The translations under genes were made by a program, and so were the position numbers. A stretch of DNA of 64,000 nucleotides, from the NCBI GenBank assembly GCA_964651475.1, contig CAZYXV010000008.1, positions 62,001 to 126,000 of the forward strand, in the 5' to 3' direction. The notes under the pieces are model-generated. The model had not been told where the DNA came from, made no database searches, and saw only the letters and a list, made by a program, of their open reading frames with translations. Origin of the DNA: JBGSMF01 sp964651475 (GTDB taxonomy: Bacteria; Chloroflexota; Anaerolineae; Fen-1058). Positions 1-7,694 of the stretch are shown here, piece by piece (position 1 is the first letter of the stretch; every line of letters starts with the position of its first letter).

Positions 1-875
1 TGGTGGACCAGGCCGGTAGAGTGATCGGCGTCGCCTCGCTGGGGCAAGACATCACCGAACGCAGGCGGGCCGAAGAGCAATTGCAGCGCTACAGCGCCGA
101 GCTGGCCCAAAGCAACGAAGAACTCAAGCGGTTTTCCTACATCGTCTCGCACGACTTGCGCGCGCCGCTGGTCAATCTCAAGGGTTTCGCAGCCGAGCTG
201 CGCGCTGCCATGAAGATCATCCAACCCGCGTTGGGAGATGCTCTATCTCACATGGACGCAGAGCAGCGCGCAGATGTGACCGCTGCCCTCGAAACAGATT
301 TGCCGGAAGCCTTGGGCTTTATTGACGCTTCGGTGAATCGAATGGATCACTTTATCAATGCTCTGCTCAAGCTCTCCCGCCTGGGGCGCCGCGATCTCGA
401 CTTTGGCACGGTGAACATGGACGCTCTGGTGCGAGACACTCTTGAGACGCTGGCGCACCAGATTGGACAACGCGGCGCGCTAGTGACGGTCGGGCCGCTG
501 CCGGAAGTGGTGGCCGACCGCACCGCCATGGAACAGATCCTGACCAACATTTTGAACAACGCTGTGATTTACCTTGATCCGGCCCGGCCCGGCGAGATCG
601 AGATCAGCGGAGATCGCCATCGCGACGAAACGATTTTTCGCGTCCGCGACAATGGGCGCGGGATTGCGCCGGAAGACATGGACAAGGTTTTTGCGCCTTT
701 CCGCCGCGCCGGCAAGCAAGACGTCCCTGGCGAAGGCATGGGCCTGGCTTACGTGCAAACCTTGGTGCGCCGCCACGACGGGCGCGTCTGGTGCGATTCC
801 GAACTGGGGACTGGGACGACGTTCACTTTCACCATCTCGAATCATCTTACGAAAGGGGCCAACTATGCCGCATAA
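1..875 (+). CDS. PAS-linked sensor histidine kinase, C-terminal part (5' end outside window)
   Basis: This is the C-terminal ~290 residues of a histidine kinase; codons begin at base 3. The first visible residues are the tail of a PAS/PAC domain (GQDITERRRAEE), so the gene almost certainly starts upstream of the window and the GTG at base 3 is not the real start. A short coiled linker leads to the HisKA H-box SHDLRAPL (His at about residue 50 of the visible part). The HATPase part follows, with an N-box (NILNNAVIY), G1 (DNGRGI), F-box (FAPF) and G2 (GEGMGLAYV). It should autophosphorylate and pass phosphate to a receiver. The next gene, a single-domain response regulator, overlaps its 3' end by 11 bases and is the obvious partner. 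The input signal cannot be judged because the N-terminus is missing. Confidence 0.9.
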   Translation, partial: VDQAGRVIGVASLGQDITERRRAEEQLQRYSAELAQSNEELKRFSYIVSHDLRAPLVNLKGFAAELRAAMKIIQPALGDALSHMDAEQRADVTAALETDLPEALGFIDASVNRMDHFINALLKLSRLGRRDLDFGTVNMDALVRDTLETLAHQIGQRGALVTVGPLPEVVADRTAMEQILTNILNNAVIYLDPARPGEIEISGDRHRDETIFRVRDNGRGIAPEDMDKVFAPFRRAGKQDVPGEGMGLAYVQTLVRRHDGRVWCDSELGTGTTFTFTISNHLTKGANYAA

Positions 876-1308
876 GCAAGAAGTCACTATTCTCTTGGTA
901 GAAGACGATCCGGGCCACGCGCGCCTGATCGAAAAAAACCTGCGCCGCTCCAAGATATCGAATGAAATCGTCATCGTTGACGACGGGCAAAAAGCGATTG
1001 ATTATTTGTTCGGCCAGGGCGAATGTGCGCAGATCAATTGCCCCACACCCATGCTGGTGCTGCTCGATTTGAACCTGCCAGTGCTCGACGGTTACCAGGT
1101 GTTGCAGCGCATGAAGGGGGACGAGCGGACCAAACGCATCCCCGTCATTATCCTGACCACTACCGATGACACGCGCGAGGTGGCGCGCTGCTACAACCTG
1201 GGCTGCAACGTCTATATCACCAAGCCGGTGGATTATGAACAGTTTGCCGAGGCGATCCGCAAGATTGGATTGTTCTTGACCGTAGTCACCATACCGGATG
1301 GAGAATAA
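865..1308 (+). CDS. Single-domain response regulator, Rcp1 type
   Basis: This 147-residue protein is a stand-alone receiver domain. It has the acidic pocket VEDD near the N-terminus, the phospho-acceptor Asp68 in LLDLNLP, the switch Thr in ILTTTDD and the conserved Lys in ITKPVD. The extra loop between beta-3 and alpha-3 resembles Rcp1-type regulators, which usually accept phosphate from PAS or phytochrome-type kinases. It has no output domain, so it probably acts by protein contact or as a phosphorelay intermediate. The ATG at 865 lies inside the end of the upstream kinase gene, and its own stop overlaps the start of the next gene by 11 bases, which implies translational coupling of the three genes. 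An in-frame extension upstream reads through the kinase gene and is not real. Confidence 0.92.
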   Translation: MPHKQEVTILLVEDDPGHARLIEKNLRRSKISNEIVIVDDGQKAIDYLFGQGECAQINCPTPMLVLLDLNLPVLDGYQVLQRMKGDERTKRIPVIILTTTDDTREVARCYNLGCNVYITKPVDYEQFAEAIRKIGLFLTVVTIPDGE

Positions 1309-2512
1309 ACCCATGCCCAAGCCAGGACCCACCCGCGTGCTTTACATGGAAGATGACGCCGGCATGGCTCGTCTCTTGCAAAAGAGGCTGGAGCAGCGAG
1401 GCTATAGCGTAGATATTGCCCGCGACGGCGAGGAAGGGCTGGCCATGTACGACGCGGGCCATTACGATGTGTTGGCCATGGATCAAAATATGCCCGTCCG
1501 TGATGGGCTGGGGGTGCTTCGCGCCCTGGCGGCGCGCGGCCCGCTGCCGCCCATCATCATGGTCACCGGCACAGGCAACGAAGAGATCGCCGTACAGGCT
1601 ATGAAACTGGGCGCGGGCGATTACATCGTCAAAGACGTGGATGGGGGGTACCTTGAATTGCTGCCCTCCGTGATCGAGCAGGTGCTCAGCCAGCACCGCC
1701 TGGCCGAAGAGAAACAGCGGGCCGACGAGGCGCTGCGCCAATATGCGGCCGAATTAGAAGCGCGCAACGAGGAGCTGGATGCTTTTGCCCACACAGTCGC
1801 CCACGATCTCAAGGGGCCTTTGAGCAATATTATGGGCCATGCCCAGGCGCTGATTGAATTCTTTCCGACATTATCCGATAAAGAGCAACTCCGATCTTTA
1901 CACTTTATCGCGCAGGGCGGGCGCAAGATGAGCAACATTATTGACGAATTGCTCTTGCTATCCACTGTGCGCAAGATGAATATAGAGAGCCAGCTACTAG
2001 ATATGGCGAGTATTGTGGCCGGCGCGCTGCAGCGCATGGGTGATGCAGTCCAAAGTTCGCGAGCCGATGTGATTGCGCCGTCCACGTGGCCGGTGGCCTG
2101 GGGGTATGCGGCGTGGGTTGAAGAAGTGTGGGTCAATTATATCAGCAATGCTCTCAGGTACGGCAACACGCCGCTGGCAACGCTGCGCATAGAGTTGGGC
2201 GCGAGTTTTTCCCCTGGCCTTTCCTCACCCGCCGATAACGAGAGAGAGGCGCCCAGAGACATGGTGCGCTTCTGGGTGAGCGACAATGGCCCCGGCATCT
2301 CGCCAGAGGATCAGACGCGCCTGTTCACCCCGTTCACACAACTCAGCCAGGTTCGTGCAAGAGGCTATGGATTGGGACTGTCTATTGTGCGGCGCATTGT
2401 GGATAGGCTTGGGGGACAGGTGGGTGTAGAAAGCGAGGTGGGTCGGGGAAGTCTCTTTTTCTTCACCTTGCCGGCCCAGCCGCTCGCGGCCACCGGTCCG
2501 GCCGACACATAG
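1298..2512 (+). CDS. Receiver-histidine kinase hybrid (REC-HisKA-HATPase)
   Basis: This 404-residue cytoplasmic protein has an N-terminal receiver (acidic MEDD, phospho-acceptor Asp62 in MDQNMP, conserved Lys in IVKD), a short coiled coil, then HisKA with H-box AHDLKGPL (His169) and a HATPase domain with N-box (NYISNALRY), G1 (DNGPGI) and G2 (GYGLGLSIV). Receiver-first kinases of this type usually take phosphate from an upstream kinase through the receiver, which then controls their own kinase activity. With the two preceding genes it forms a three-gene phosphorelay cassette. An alternative ATG lies five codons downstream at 1313. No membrane segment is present. Confidence 0.92.
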   Translation: MENKPMPKPGPTRVLYMEDDAGMARLLQKRLEQRGYSVDIARDGEEGLAMYDAGHYDVLAMDQNMPVRDGLGVLRALAARGPLPPIIMVTGTGNEEIAVQAMKLGAGDYIVKDVDGGYLELLPSVIEQVLSQHRLAEEKQRADEALRQYAAELEARNEELDAFAHTVAHDLKGPLSNIMGHAQALIEFFPTLSDKEQLRSLHFIAQGGRKMSNIIDELLLLSTVRKMNIESQLLDMASIVAGALQRMGDAVQSSRADVIAPSTWPVAWGYAAWVEEVWVNYISNALRYGNTPLATLRIELGASFSPGLSSPADNEREAPRDMVRFWVSDNGPGISPEDQTRLFTPFTQLSQVRARGYGLGLSIVRRIVDRLGGQVGVESEVGRGSLFFFTLPAQPLAATGPADT

Positions 2513-2564
2513 CGCCAAGCGCGCGCCGGACACGGCGAGCCAGTAAAGGATTGGACATACTGAG

Positions 2565-3182
2565 ATGATTTTAAGAATTCGCCTCGTTGGCCCCTGGCCA
2601 GTCAATGCTTATGCCTTGATATGCCCTGAAAGCAAACAAAGCGTTCTCATTGATCCCGGCGCCGACCCCGATGCGCTGGCCGAGATGGTGGCCGATACCG
2701 AGCCAGTTGGCATTCTCGTCACCCACTCCCATCCCGATCACATCGGCGCACTGGACGAGATGTGCGCCAGGTTAAAAGCGCCAGTGATGGCTCACCCCGG
2801 CCCGCATTTTGAGGATGTGGAGCTACACGCCGACCGCTGGCTGAATCACGGCGATAGCGTGACCGTGGGACGCCGCTGCTTGAAGGTATACCATACGCCC
2901 GGCCACATTGGCGATAGCGTGTGTTACGCGATTGAGAGCGACCACCGCGTCATCGTCGGCGATACCATCTTTGAGGGCGGCCCGGGTAAAACGTGGTCGG
3001 CCGAGGAATTTCGAACCACGTTGCACACCTTGCGCGCCATTATCCTGGCCTGGCCCGACGAGATGGTATGTTATCCCGGCCACGGCTCGCACTTTCGACT
3101 GGGCGACAAGCGCGCTGCCATCGAAGCATTCCTGAGCGAGGACCATGGCGACTTTTTCGGGGACGCCACGTGGGAGATGTGA
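2565..3182 (+). CDS. Metallo-beta-lactamase-fold hydrolase, glyoxalase II-like
   Basis: This 205-residue protein is a compact MBL-fold hydrolase. The zinc motif HxHxDH is seen as THSHPDHIG near residue 65. Further metal ligands follow in order: His in YHTPGHIGD, Asp in IVGDTIFEGG, and His in YPGHGSHF. The length and motif set fit the YcbL/GloB-like group, which hydrolyses thioesters such as S-lactoylglutathione analogues, but the substrate cannot be read from sequence. The stop codon ends two bases before the start of the downstream 4-hydroxybutyryl-CoA dehydratase homologue, so the two are probably co-translated. A CoA-thioester or related substrate is therefore an attractive but unproven idea. 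Confidence 0.85.
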   Translation: MILRIRLVGPWPVNAYALICPESKQSVLIDPGADPDALAEMVADTEPVGILVTHSHPDHIGALDEMCARLKAPVMAHPGPHFEDVELHADRWLNHGDSVTVGRRCLKVYHTPGHIGDSVCYAIESDHRVIVGDTIFEGGPGKTWSAEEFRTTLHTLRAIILAWPDEMVCYPGHGSHFRLGDKRAAIEAFLSEDHGDFFGDATWEM

Positions 3183-3184
3183 AC

Positions 3185-4663
3185 ATGACGCTAAAAACAG
3201 GAGCCGAGTATATCGCTTCCATCGAATCGCTAGGGCTTGGCGCCAACATCTTGGGGCAAAAGACAGGCGGTCTTCCACGTCACCCATTGGTCTCCCCTTC
3301 CCTCCAGGCCGTGGCCGCCACGTATGATTGCGCTCACGCCGACGCCAGCCGCGATCTATTCCGCGTTCGCTCGTCTCTGACGGGGCAAGAGATCAACCGT
3401 TTCACCCACTTGCATCAGAGCACAGACGACCTGGTCAACAAGGTCAAAATGCAGCGCTATTGCGGAAATATGACAGGGTGCTGTTTCCAACGCTGCGTTG
3501 GATTGGACGCCGCCAACGCTATCTTTAGCGTCACGTATGAATGTGATCAGGCTCGCGGCACGCATTACCACCGGCAGTTTCGAGAGTACTGGAGCCGCGT
3601 TCAGAGCCAGGACATGGTGGTGGATGGCGCGATGACCGATCCCAAGGGAGATCGAAGCAAGCGCCCCTCAGAGCAAAGCAATCTCGATTTGTATCTGCGA
3701 GTGGTCGAACGCAGACGCGGCGGCGTGGTGGTGCGCGGCGCCAAGCTGCACCAAACCGGCCTGCTCAATTCTCACGAAATCGTCGTCATGCCAACGTTGG
3801 GACTGGGCCCCGGCGAGGAGAATTGGGCGATTTGCTTTGCCGTGCCCACCAATACCCCTGGCCTCCACTATATCTATGGGCGGCAGGCCAGTGATACTCG
3901 CAAACTGGAAAGTTTGCAATGGGACGTGGGCAATCCCGCCTTTGGCGGCCAAGAGGTGATGGCTGTTTTTGAAAACGTCTTTGTGCCCGACGAGCGCATT
4001 TTCTTGAACGGCGAAACAGACCAGAGCGGGAAACTAGTGGAACGTTTTGCGGCGTATCATCGCCAAAGCTACGGAGGATGCAAGGTGGGCGTTGGCGATG
4101 TGCTCATCGGCGCCGCGGCGCTGATTGCCCGCATGAACGGCGTGGCCGGCGCTTCTCACATCAAAGACAAACTCGTAGAGATGGTTCACCTCAACGAGAC
4201 CATGTTTGCGTGCGGCATTGCTTGTTCGGCCCAAGGGCAGCCGACGGCGGCGGGCAATTACCAGGTGGATATGATGCTGGCCAACGTCTGCAAACTGAAC
4301 GTGACCCGCTTTCCTTACGAGCTGGCACGCCTGGCGACGGAAATCGCCGGCGGCCTGTTGGGGACCCTGCCTTCGGCGCAAGAGTTGGAGGATCCCACCG
4401 TCGGCCCCTATATCAAAAAGTACCTGGCCGCCGCCGCGGGCGTTAACGCTGGAGATCGGATCAGAGTTTTGCGCCTGATTGAAAACCTGGTAGCCGGCGC
4501 GGGCGCGGTGGCATACCTGATCGAATCTATGCATGGCGCCGGCTCGCCGATGGCCCAACGCATTATGATCGGCCGCCAGGCCGACCTCGAAGCAAAAATC
4601 GAGCTGGTCAGGCGGCTGCTGAACCGCTCCGTTCTACCCGCTGCGCCCCCCCAGGTTGGCTGA
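3185..4663 (+). CDS. 4-hydroxybutyryl-CoA dehydratase / vinylacetyl-CoA isomerase family
   Basis: This 492-residue protein belongs to the flavin and [4Fe-4S] enzyme family typified by AbfD, which dehydrates 4-hydroxybutyryl-CoA to crotonyl-CoA; distant members are 4-hydroxyphenylacetate 3-hydroxylases. All four cluster ligands known from the Clostridium aminobutyricum enzyme have counterparts: Cys100 and Cys104 in a CxxxC motif, and His292 and Cys299 in HRQSYGGC. The last two carry the same numbers as the reference enzyme. The start at 3185 is chosen because the longer frame runs through the upstream MBL gene and adds 64 unlikely residues. Retention of the ligands argues for a true dehydratase/isomerase rather than an Fe-free hydroxylase. 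The upstream thioesterase-like gene suits CoA chemistry such as GABA or succinate fermentation. Confidence 0.88.
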   Translation: MTLKTGAEYIASIESLGLGANILGQKTGGLPRHPLVSPSLQAVAATYDCAHADASRDLFRVRSSLTGQEINRFTHLHQSTDDLVNKVKMQRYCGNMTGCCFQRCVGLDAANAIFSVTYECDQARGTHYHRQFREYWSRVQSQDMVVDGAMTDPKGDRSKRPSEQSNLDLYLRVVERRRGGVVVRGAKLHQTGLLNSHEIVVMPTLGLGPGEENWAICFAVPTNTPGLHYIYGRQASDTRKLESLQWDVGNPAFGGQEVMAVFENVFVPDERIFLNGETDQSGKLVERFAAYHRQSYGGCKVGVGDVLIGAAALIARMNGVAGASHIKDKLVEMVHLNETMFACGIACSAQGQPTAAGNYQVDMMLANVCKLNVTRFPYELARLATEIAGGLLGTLPSAQELEDPTVGPYIKKYLAAAAGVNAGDRIRVLRLIENLVAGAGAVAYLIESMHGAGSPMAQRIMIGRQADLEAKIELVRRLLNRSVLPAAPPQVG

Positions 4664-4686
4664 CGAGCGATATTTCCGCCAGGCTC

Positions 4687-5493
4687 TTATCTTGCCGCGA
4701 TCCGCGTGCCAGCGTTGATCTTGGGATTGAGCAGAATGCGGCGCAGCAAGCTGCGTTCCAGGCCGGAAAAAATGTGGACGGTGACGCCGGGATGCTCTTG
4801 CGCCAGCGCCAGCATGCGCGTGACCTTGCTGGCCATGCCGCCGGTCACATCGGCGCCGTGTGAGCCAGACAGTACCGGCGCGACCTGTTCCAGCGTGTCT
4901 GGCGTGATGAGCGGCGCGATGGGGCCGCCCGCTGGATCGCTGGCATACACCCCCGGCACCAGCCCGGCCAATAAAATCCGCTGCGGTTCTAACTCATCGG
5001 CCAGGTACACAAACACGTCCTCCGTCGAGACAATCGTCCCGCCCCATTGAGCGTCAAAGGCCACGTCGCCATATACCAGCGGCGCCAACCCCACGCGCAG
5101 CGCGGTATGCAAAGCGTGAGTGTCCATGTACTTGAGCGTCTCGCCTTCACAACGCGCCGAAGCGGACGGCGGCAGACTGACCAGCGGCACGCCCTCGCCC
5201 ACGAAAATATCTGCCACGATCTGGTTGAGCTGCGCCGCCGCCGCCGCCACTTCCGCAAATCCGCGCCAGTCGCTTGCCGAGCGCACACCCTGCCGCGTGC
5301 CATACTTGGCGGCCACCACGTGCCCGAACGAGCCGCTGCCATGCCCCAGCACCAGGCGCATAGCGGGGCGCTCGTTCAACGCCGCGCGCACCTCGCGCGC
5401 CAGGCGGCGAATCGTGCGCAGGCGCGCGGCCCGCTCGCGCGTCTTGTCCGTAATGAGCGAGCCGCCCAGTTTGAGAAAAATGGTTTCGTTCAT
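4687..5493 (-). CDS. Isopentenyl phosphate kinase
   Basis: This 268-residue member of the amino-acid kinase superfamily phosphorylates isopentenyl phosphate to isopentenyl diphosphate. Visible features are the N-terminal KLGGSLITDK motif and the signature HGSGSFGH, whose second His (His58) corresponds to the catalytic His that sets IPK apart from other amino-acid kinases. The nucleotide-binding part includes GLVPGVYASDP and DVTGGMASKV. IPK is the last step of the alternative mevalonate route, known from archaea and some Chloroflexota. Mevalonate kinase lies 27 bases upstream on the same strand, so the two are probably one transcript. No clear ribosome-binding site precedes the ATG; the gap is filled by a GATTGGA-like repeat. 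Confidence 0.93.
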   Translation of the reverse strand: MNETIFLKLGGSLITDKTRERAARLRTIRRLAREVRAALNERPAMRLVLGHGSGSFGHVVAAKYGTRQGVRSASDWRGFAEVAAAAAQLNQIVADIFVGEGVPLVSLPPSASARCEGETLKYMDTHALHTALRVGLAPLVYGDVAFDAQWGGTIVSTEDVFVYLADELEPQRILLAGLVPGVYASDPAGGPIAPLITPDTLEQVAPVLSGSHGADVTGGMASKVTRMLALAQEHPGVTVHIFSGLERSLLRRILLNPKINAGTRIAAR

Positions 5494-5496
5494 ATT

Positions 5497-5518
5497 CGAG
5501 ATTGGGGGTTGGAGATTA
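5497..5518. repeat. GATTGGA-type heptad repeat, short copy
   Basis: The plus strand reads gagattgggggttggagatt. It is a short copy of the heptad-based repeat also found inside mutS at 20772-20805. It fills most of the 27-base gap between mevalonate kinase and isopentenyl phosphate kinase and leaves no recognisable Shine-Dalgarno for the latter. Confidence 0.5.
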
Positions 5519-5520
5519 GT

Positions 5521-6447
5521 TTAAACTCCAACCTCTGTTACAATAACACGCCTGGCGCCGGCCTGCCGTAGTGCCAGTTCGACGTGTGAGCGCGCATCGG
5601 GCGTGACCAGCGCGATCATGTTGCCGCCGCGCCCGCCGCCCGAAAGCTTGGCGCCCAGCGCGCCCGCTCGGCGCGCCGCCATCACCAGCGCGTCGAGTTC
5701 AGGACACGATACGTTCAGGTCTTGCAGCAGCGTGTGATTGCCGTCCATGAGCGCACCCAGCGCATTCAGGTCGCCGCTCTCGATGGCCCGGCGCGCCGCC
5801 TGCACAACAAAACCAATGCGCCCAAAGATGGCCTCGTAACGCGGCGGGTCGGCCTGCCACGCGGCGCGCACGTCGCCCACCGTGACACGCGTTGGGCTGG
5901 CGATGCCCGTATCGCCGATGGCAATGTGAAAAGGCCGGGCAATCTGGAGCGTTTCAATCGGCTGTCCCTTGATAAAGTACACCGGCCGCGCATACACAAT
6001 CACTGTATTATCAATGCCGCTGGGGGCGCCGTGATGCAGCTTTTCCACTTCAAAGACCAGCGCCGATACCGCCGCGTCGTCGAGTGGGTAGCCCAGGAAA
6101 GCCGCAAGCGCCCGAACAATGGCCGCCGATACCGCCGCGCCCGATCCCATCCCGCCCGCCAGGGGAATGTTTGATCGAATCGAGATGGTTACGTCTGGCT
6201 CGGTCGAACCGAGATGCGCCAGCACGCCGCGCACGGCCGCCGCCAGCGGATCGTCGTCTGCGGCATCGGCAAGGTGAATGGTGCGCCCCAGGTCGAGCGC
6301 ATTGATTGTGCAGCCCGAGCCGGGCGGTGCGCCTTCGATGTGAGCGGTGGCGCGCACCTGCGTCGCCGGCACGGCAATGGCCGGCGCGCCATAGACGACG
6401 GCGTGTTCACCGGCAAGTATGATTTTGCCTGGCGCTGAACTTTTCAT
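5521..6447 (-). CDS. Mevalonate kinase (GHMP family)
   Basis: This 308-residue GHMP kinase phosphorylates mevalonate to 5-phosphomevalonate. Motif 1 is the N-terminal APGKIILAGEHAVVYG, motif 2 is the glycine-rich ATP loop PLAGGMGSGAAVSAA near residues 95-109, and motif 3 is KLSGGGRGGN near residue 265. The LAGEHAVVYG string with its short N-terminus is typical of mevalonate kinase rather than phosphomevalonate kinase or homoserine kinase. It heads a two-gene unit with isopentenyl phosphate kinase. The ATG at 6447 has no Shine-Dalgarno, and an extended -10 box sits immediately upstream, so the mRNA may be leaderless. Confidence 0.93.
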   Translation of the reverse strand: MKSSAPGKIILAGEHAVVYGAPAIAVPATQVRATAHIEGAPPGSGCTINALDLGRTIHLADAADDDPLAAAVRGVLAHLGSTEPDVTISIRSNIPLAGGMGSGAAVSAAIVRALAAFLGYPLDDAAVSALVFEVEKLHHGAPSGIDNTVIVYARPVYFIKGQPIETLQIARPFHIAIGDTGIASPTRVTVGDVRAAWQADPPRYEAIFGRIGFVVQAARRAIESGDLNALGALMDGNHTLLQDLNVSCPELDALVMAARRAGALGAKLSGGGRGGNMIALVTPDARSHVELALRQAGARRVIVTEVGV

Positions 6448-6454
6448 GGCTGGG

Positions 6455-6463
6455 ATTATACCA
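6455..6463 (-). promoter_or_regulatory. Extended -10 promoter for mevalonate kinase
   Basis: On the minus strand the sequence reads TGG followed by TATAAT (box at 6460-6455), a textbook extended -10. Transcription would start about seven bases downstream, next to the ATG at 6447. No good -35 box was seen, as is common with extended -10 promoters. Confidence 0.5.
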
Positions 6464-6478
6464 TGCGCTTGTGTTACG

Positions 6479-6808
6479 TCAGCGTTTGGAGCGCAACAGG
6501 TTGCTGCCGGCGTTGATCAAAGCGCTGGCTATTCCCCCTGCCATGGATAACAGGAAAAGCGGCAACGTATAGGCCAGAATCTCGGCCGGCACGGTGACAA
6601 GCCCGCTTTCCCAACTGATGGTCAGTTGCTCTGGAAACAGTTGCCGGAACACGGCCAGTTCTTGCGGATTAACAAAGAGCGCATAGATTTCCAGCAACAC
6701 TCCGAACGCTGCGCCTAGCCCGCTCAAGATGAGCAGATAGCCCATTGCATTGTTCAGGTTCAACTGCTTGAACAGGGTATTGTCTTGGGTGCTTTGTTCC
6801 GGTATCAT
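6479..6808 (-). CDS. Small membrane protein of unknown function
   Basis: This 109-residue protein has a polar N-terminus, a first hydrophobic segment at about residues 20-45 (MGYLLILSGLGAAFGVLLEI), an amphipathic middle of about 30 residues, and a second hydrophobic segment at about residues 70-98. It ends in a basic tail (LLRSKR). A ribosome-binding site GAGG lies five bases before the ATG at 6808. The family was not recognised. It sits between the response regulator and mevalonate kinase on the same strand, with spacing too wide for tight coupling. The likely topology is two transmembrane helices with a short loop. Confidence 0.7.
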   Translation of the reverse strand: MIPEQSTQDNTLFKQLNLNNAMGYLLILSGLGAAFGVLLEIYALFVNPQELAVFRQLFPEQLTISWESGLVTVPAEILAYTLPLFLLSMAGGIASALINAGSNLLRSKR

Positions 6809-6860
6809 ATTAGCCTCACTTTTCTACTTGTATGTCGGGCGCTATCCCGTCGGGAAGAAA

Positions 6861-7589
6861 TTATGCGCCGGCGGCGCGAGGCGCCTGGGCAAAATCACTC
6901 GCGAGGAAAACATAGCCAGTGCCGGGCCGGGTCTGAATGTACTGCGGGTCGCGCGGATCGCGCTCGATCTTTTGGCGCAGCCGGTGAACGACCTGCCACA
7001 GCAGCCTGTTTTCGCCTTCGTATCCAACGCCCCACACCTTTTCCAGCAGATACTCGGGCACCAACACCCGCCCGGCCTGTTTAACCAGCTCACACAGCAA
7101 GCGGTATTCCGTGGGCGTCAGGTTCACCTCGCTGCCGCGCACAAAGACGCGTTGTTGGGCAAAGTCAACCAACAAATCGCCTGCCTGAAAAGACGGGCGG
7201 GGTTCTGGGCTTTCCGCCAGCTCGGCGCGCCGCAGCACCGCCCTGACCCGGGCCAGCAGCTCGTCCGCGCTAAAAGGCTTGGTGACATAATCGTCCGCGC
7301 CCGCGTCTAACCCTTTGACCTTGTCCGCATTATCTGCTAACGCCGTGAGCATGATAATGGGCACGGTGGAAAACTCGCGAATGCGCTGGCAGGCTTCGTA
7401 GCCATTCAAGCCAGGCATTCTCACGTCTAGCAGGATGAGGTCCAGTTCCTTGCTGGCTGCCAGTTCTATGGTCTTTCGGCCGTCTGACGCCGTGAGCACC
7501 TCGTAGCCGCTGGCTTCCAGGTTGACCTGGATGGCCCGGACGTAGCGGGGCTCGTCATCTACTACCAGGATGCGGATTTTATCTTTCAT
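6861..7589 (-). CDS. OmpR/PhoB-family response regulator
   Basis: This 242-residue regulator has an N-terminal receiver (acidic pair Asp11-Asp12, phospho-acceptor Asp55 in LLDVRMPG, Thr in MLTALAD, Lys in VTKPF) and a C-terminal winged-helix DNA-binding domain starting near residue 135 (DLLVDFAQQRVFV...LTPTEYRLL...YIQTRPGTGYVF). It should bind direct-repeat DNA when phosphorylated. The start is the ATG at 7589, giving the standard MKDKIRILVVDDE beginning; the longer frame to 7634 would translate a dispersed repeat. It is the last gene of the run containing two large sensor kinases and is the only DNA-binding output in it, so it is the probable end point of that pathway. Confidence 0.94.
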   Translation of the reverse strand: MKDKIRILVVDDEPRYVRAIQVNLEASGYEVLTASDGRKTIELAASKELDLILLDVRMPGLNGYEACQRIREFSTVPIIMLTALADNADKVKGLDAGADDYVTKPFSADELLARVRAVLRRAELAESPEPRPSFQAGDLLVDFAQQRVFVRGSEVNLTPTEYRLLCELVKQAGRVLVPEYLLEKVWGVGYEGENRLLWQVVHRLRQKIERDPRDPQYIQTRPGTGYVFLASDFAQAPRAAGA

Positions 7590-7619
7590 TGCGCTCGTCC
7601 CTTCGATATTGAAAACATT

Positions 7620-7656
7620 GGTATCAACTTGCACCCTTCGACAAGCTCAGGATGTC
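7620..7656. repeat. Decayed copy of the tcgacaagctc hairpin repeat
   Basis: The plus strand has TATCAACTT followed by cccttcgacaagctcagg, closely matching one half of the dual-hairpin element at 37135-37216 (same terminal TCAACTT and same loop tcgacaagctc). Only one hairpin half is recognisable. It lies in the gap between the 1256-residue kinase and the response regulator. Confidence 0.6.
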
Positions 7657-7694
7657 CTGGCTCGATCCAACCTGACCGGGGCCGCGCCTGGTTG

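Noticed and set aside
2993..3184. 64-residue N-terminal extension of the AbfD homologue
   Set aside because: It overlaps the MBL hydrolase gene in another frame, and the cluster-ligand numbering matches the reference enzyme only from 3185.
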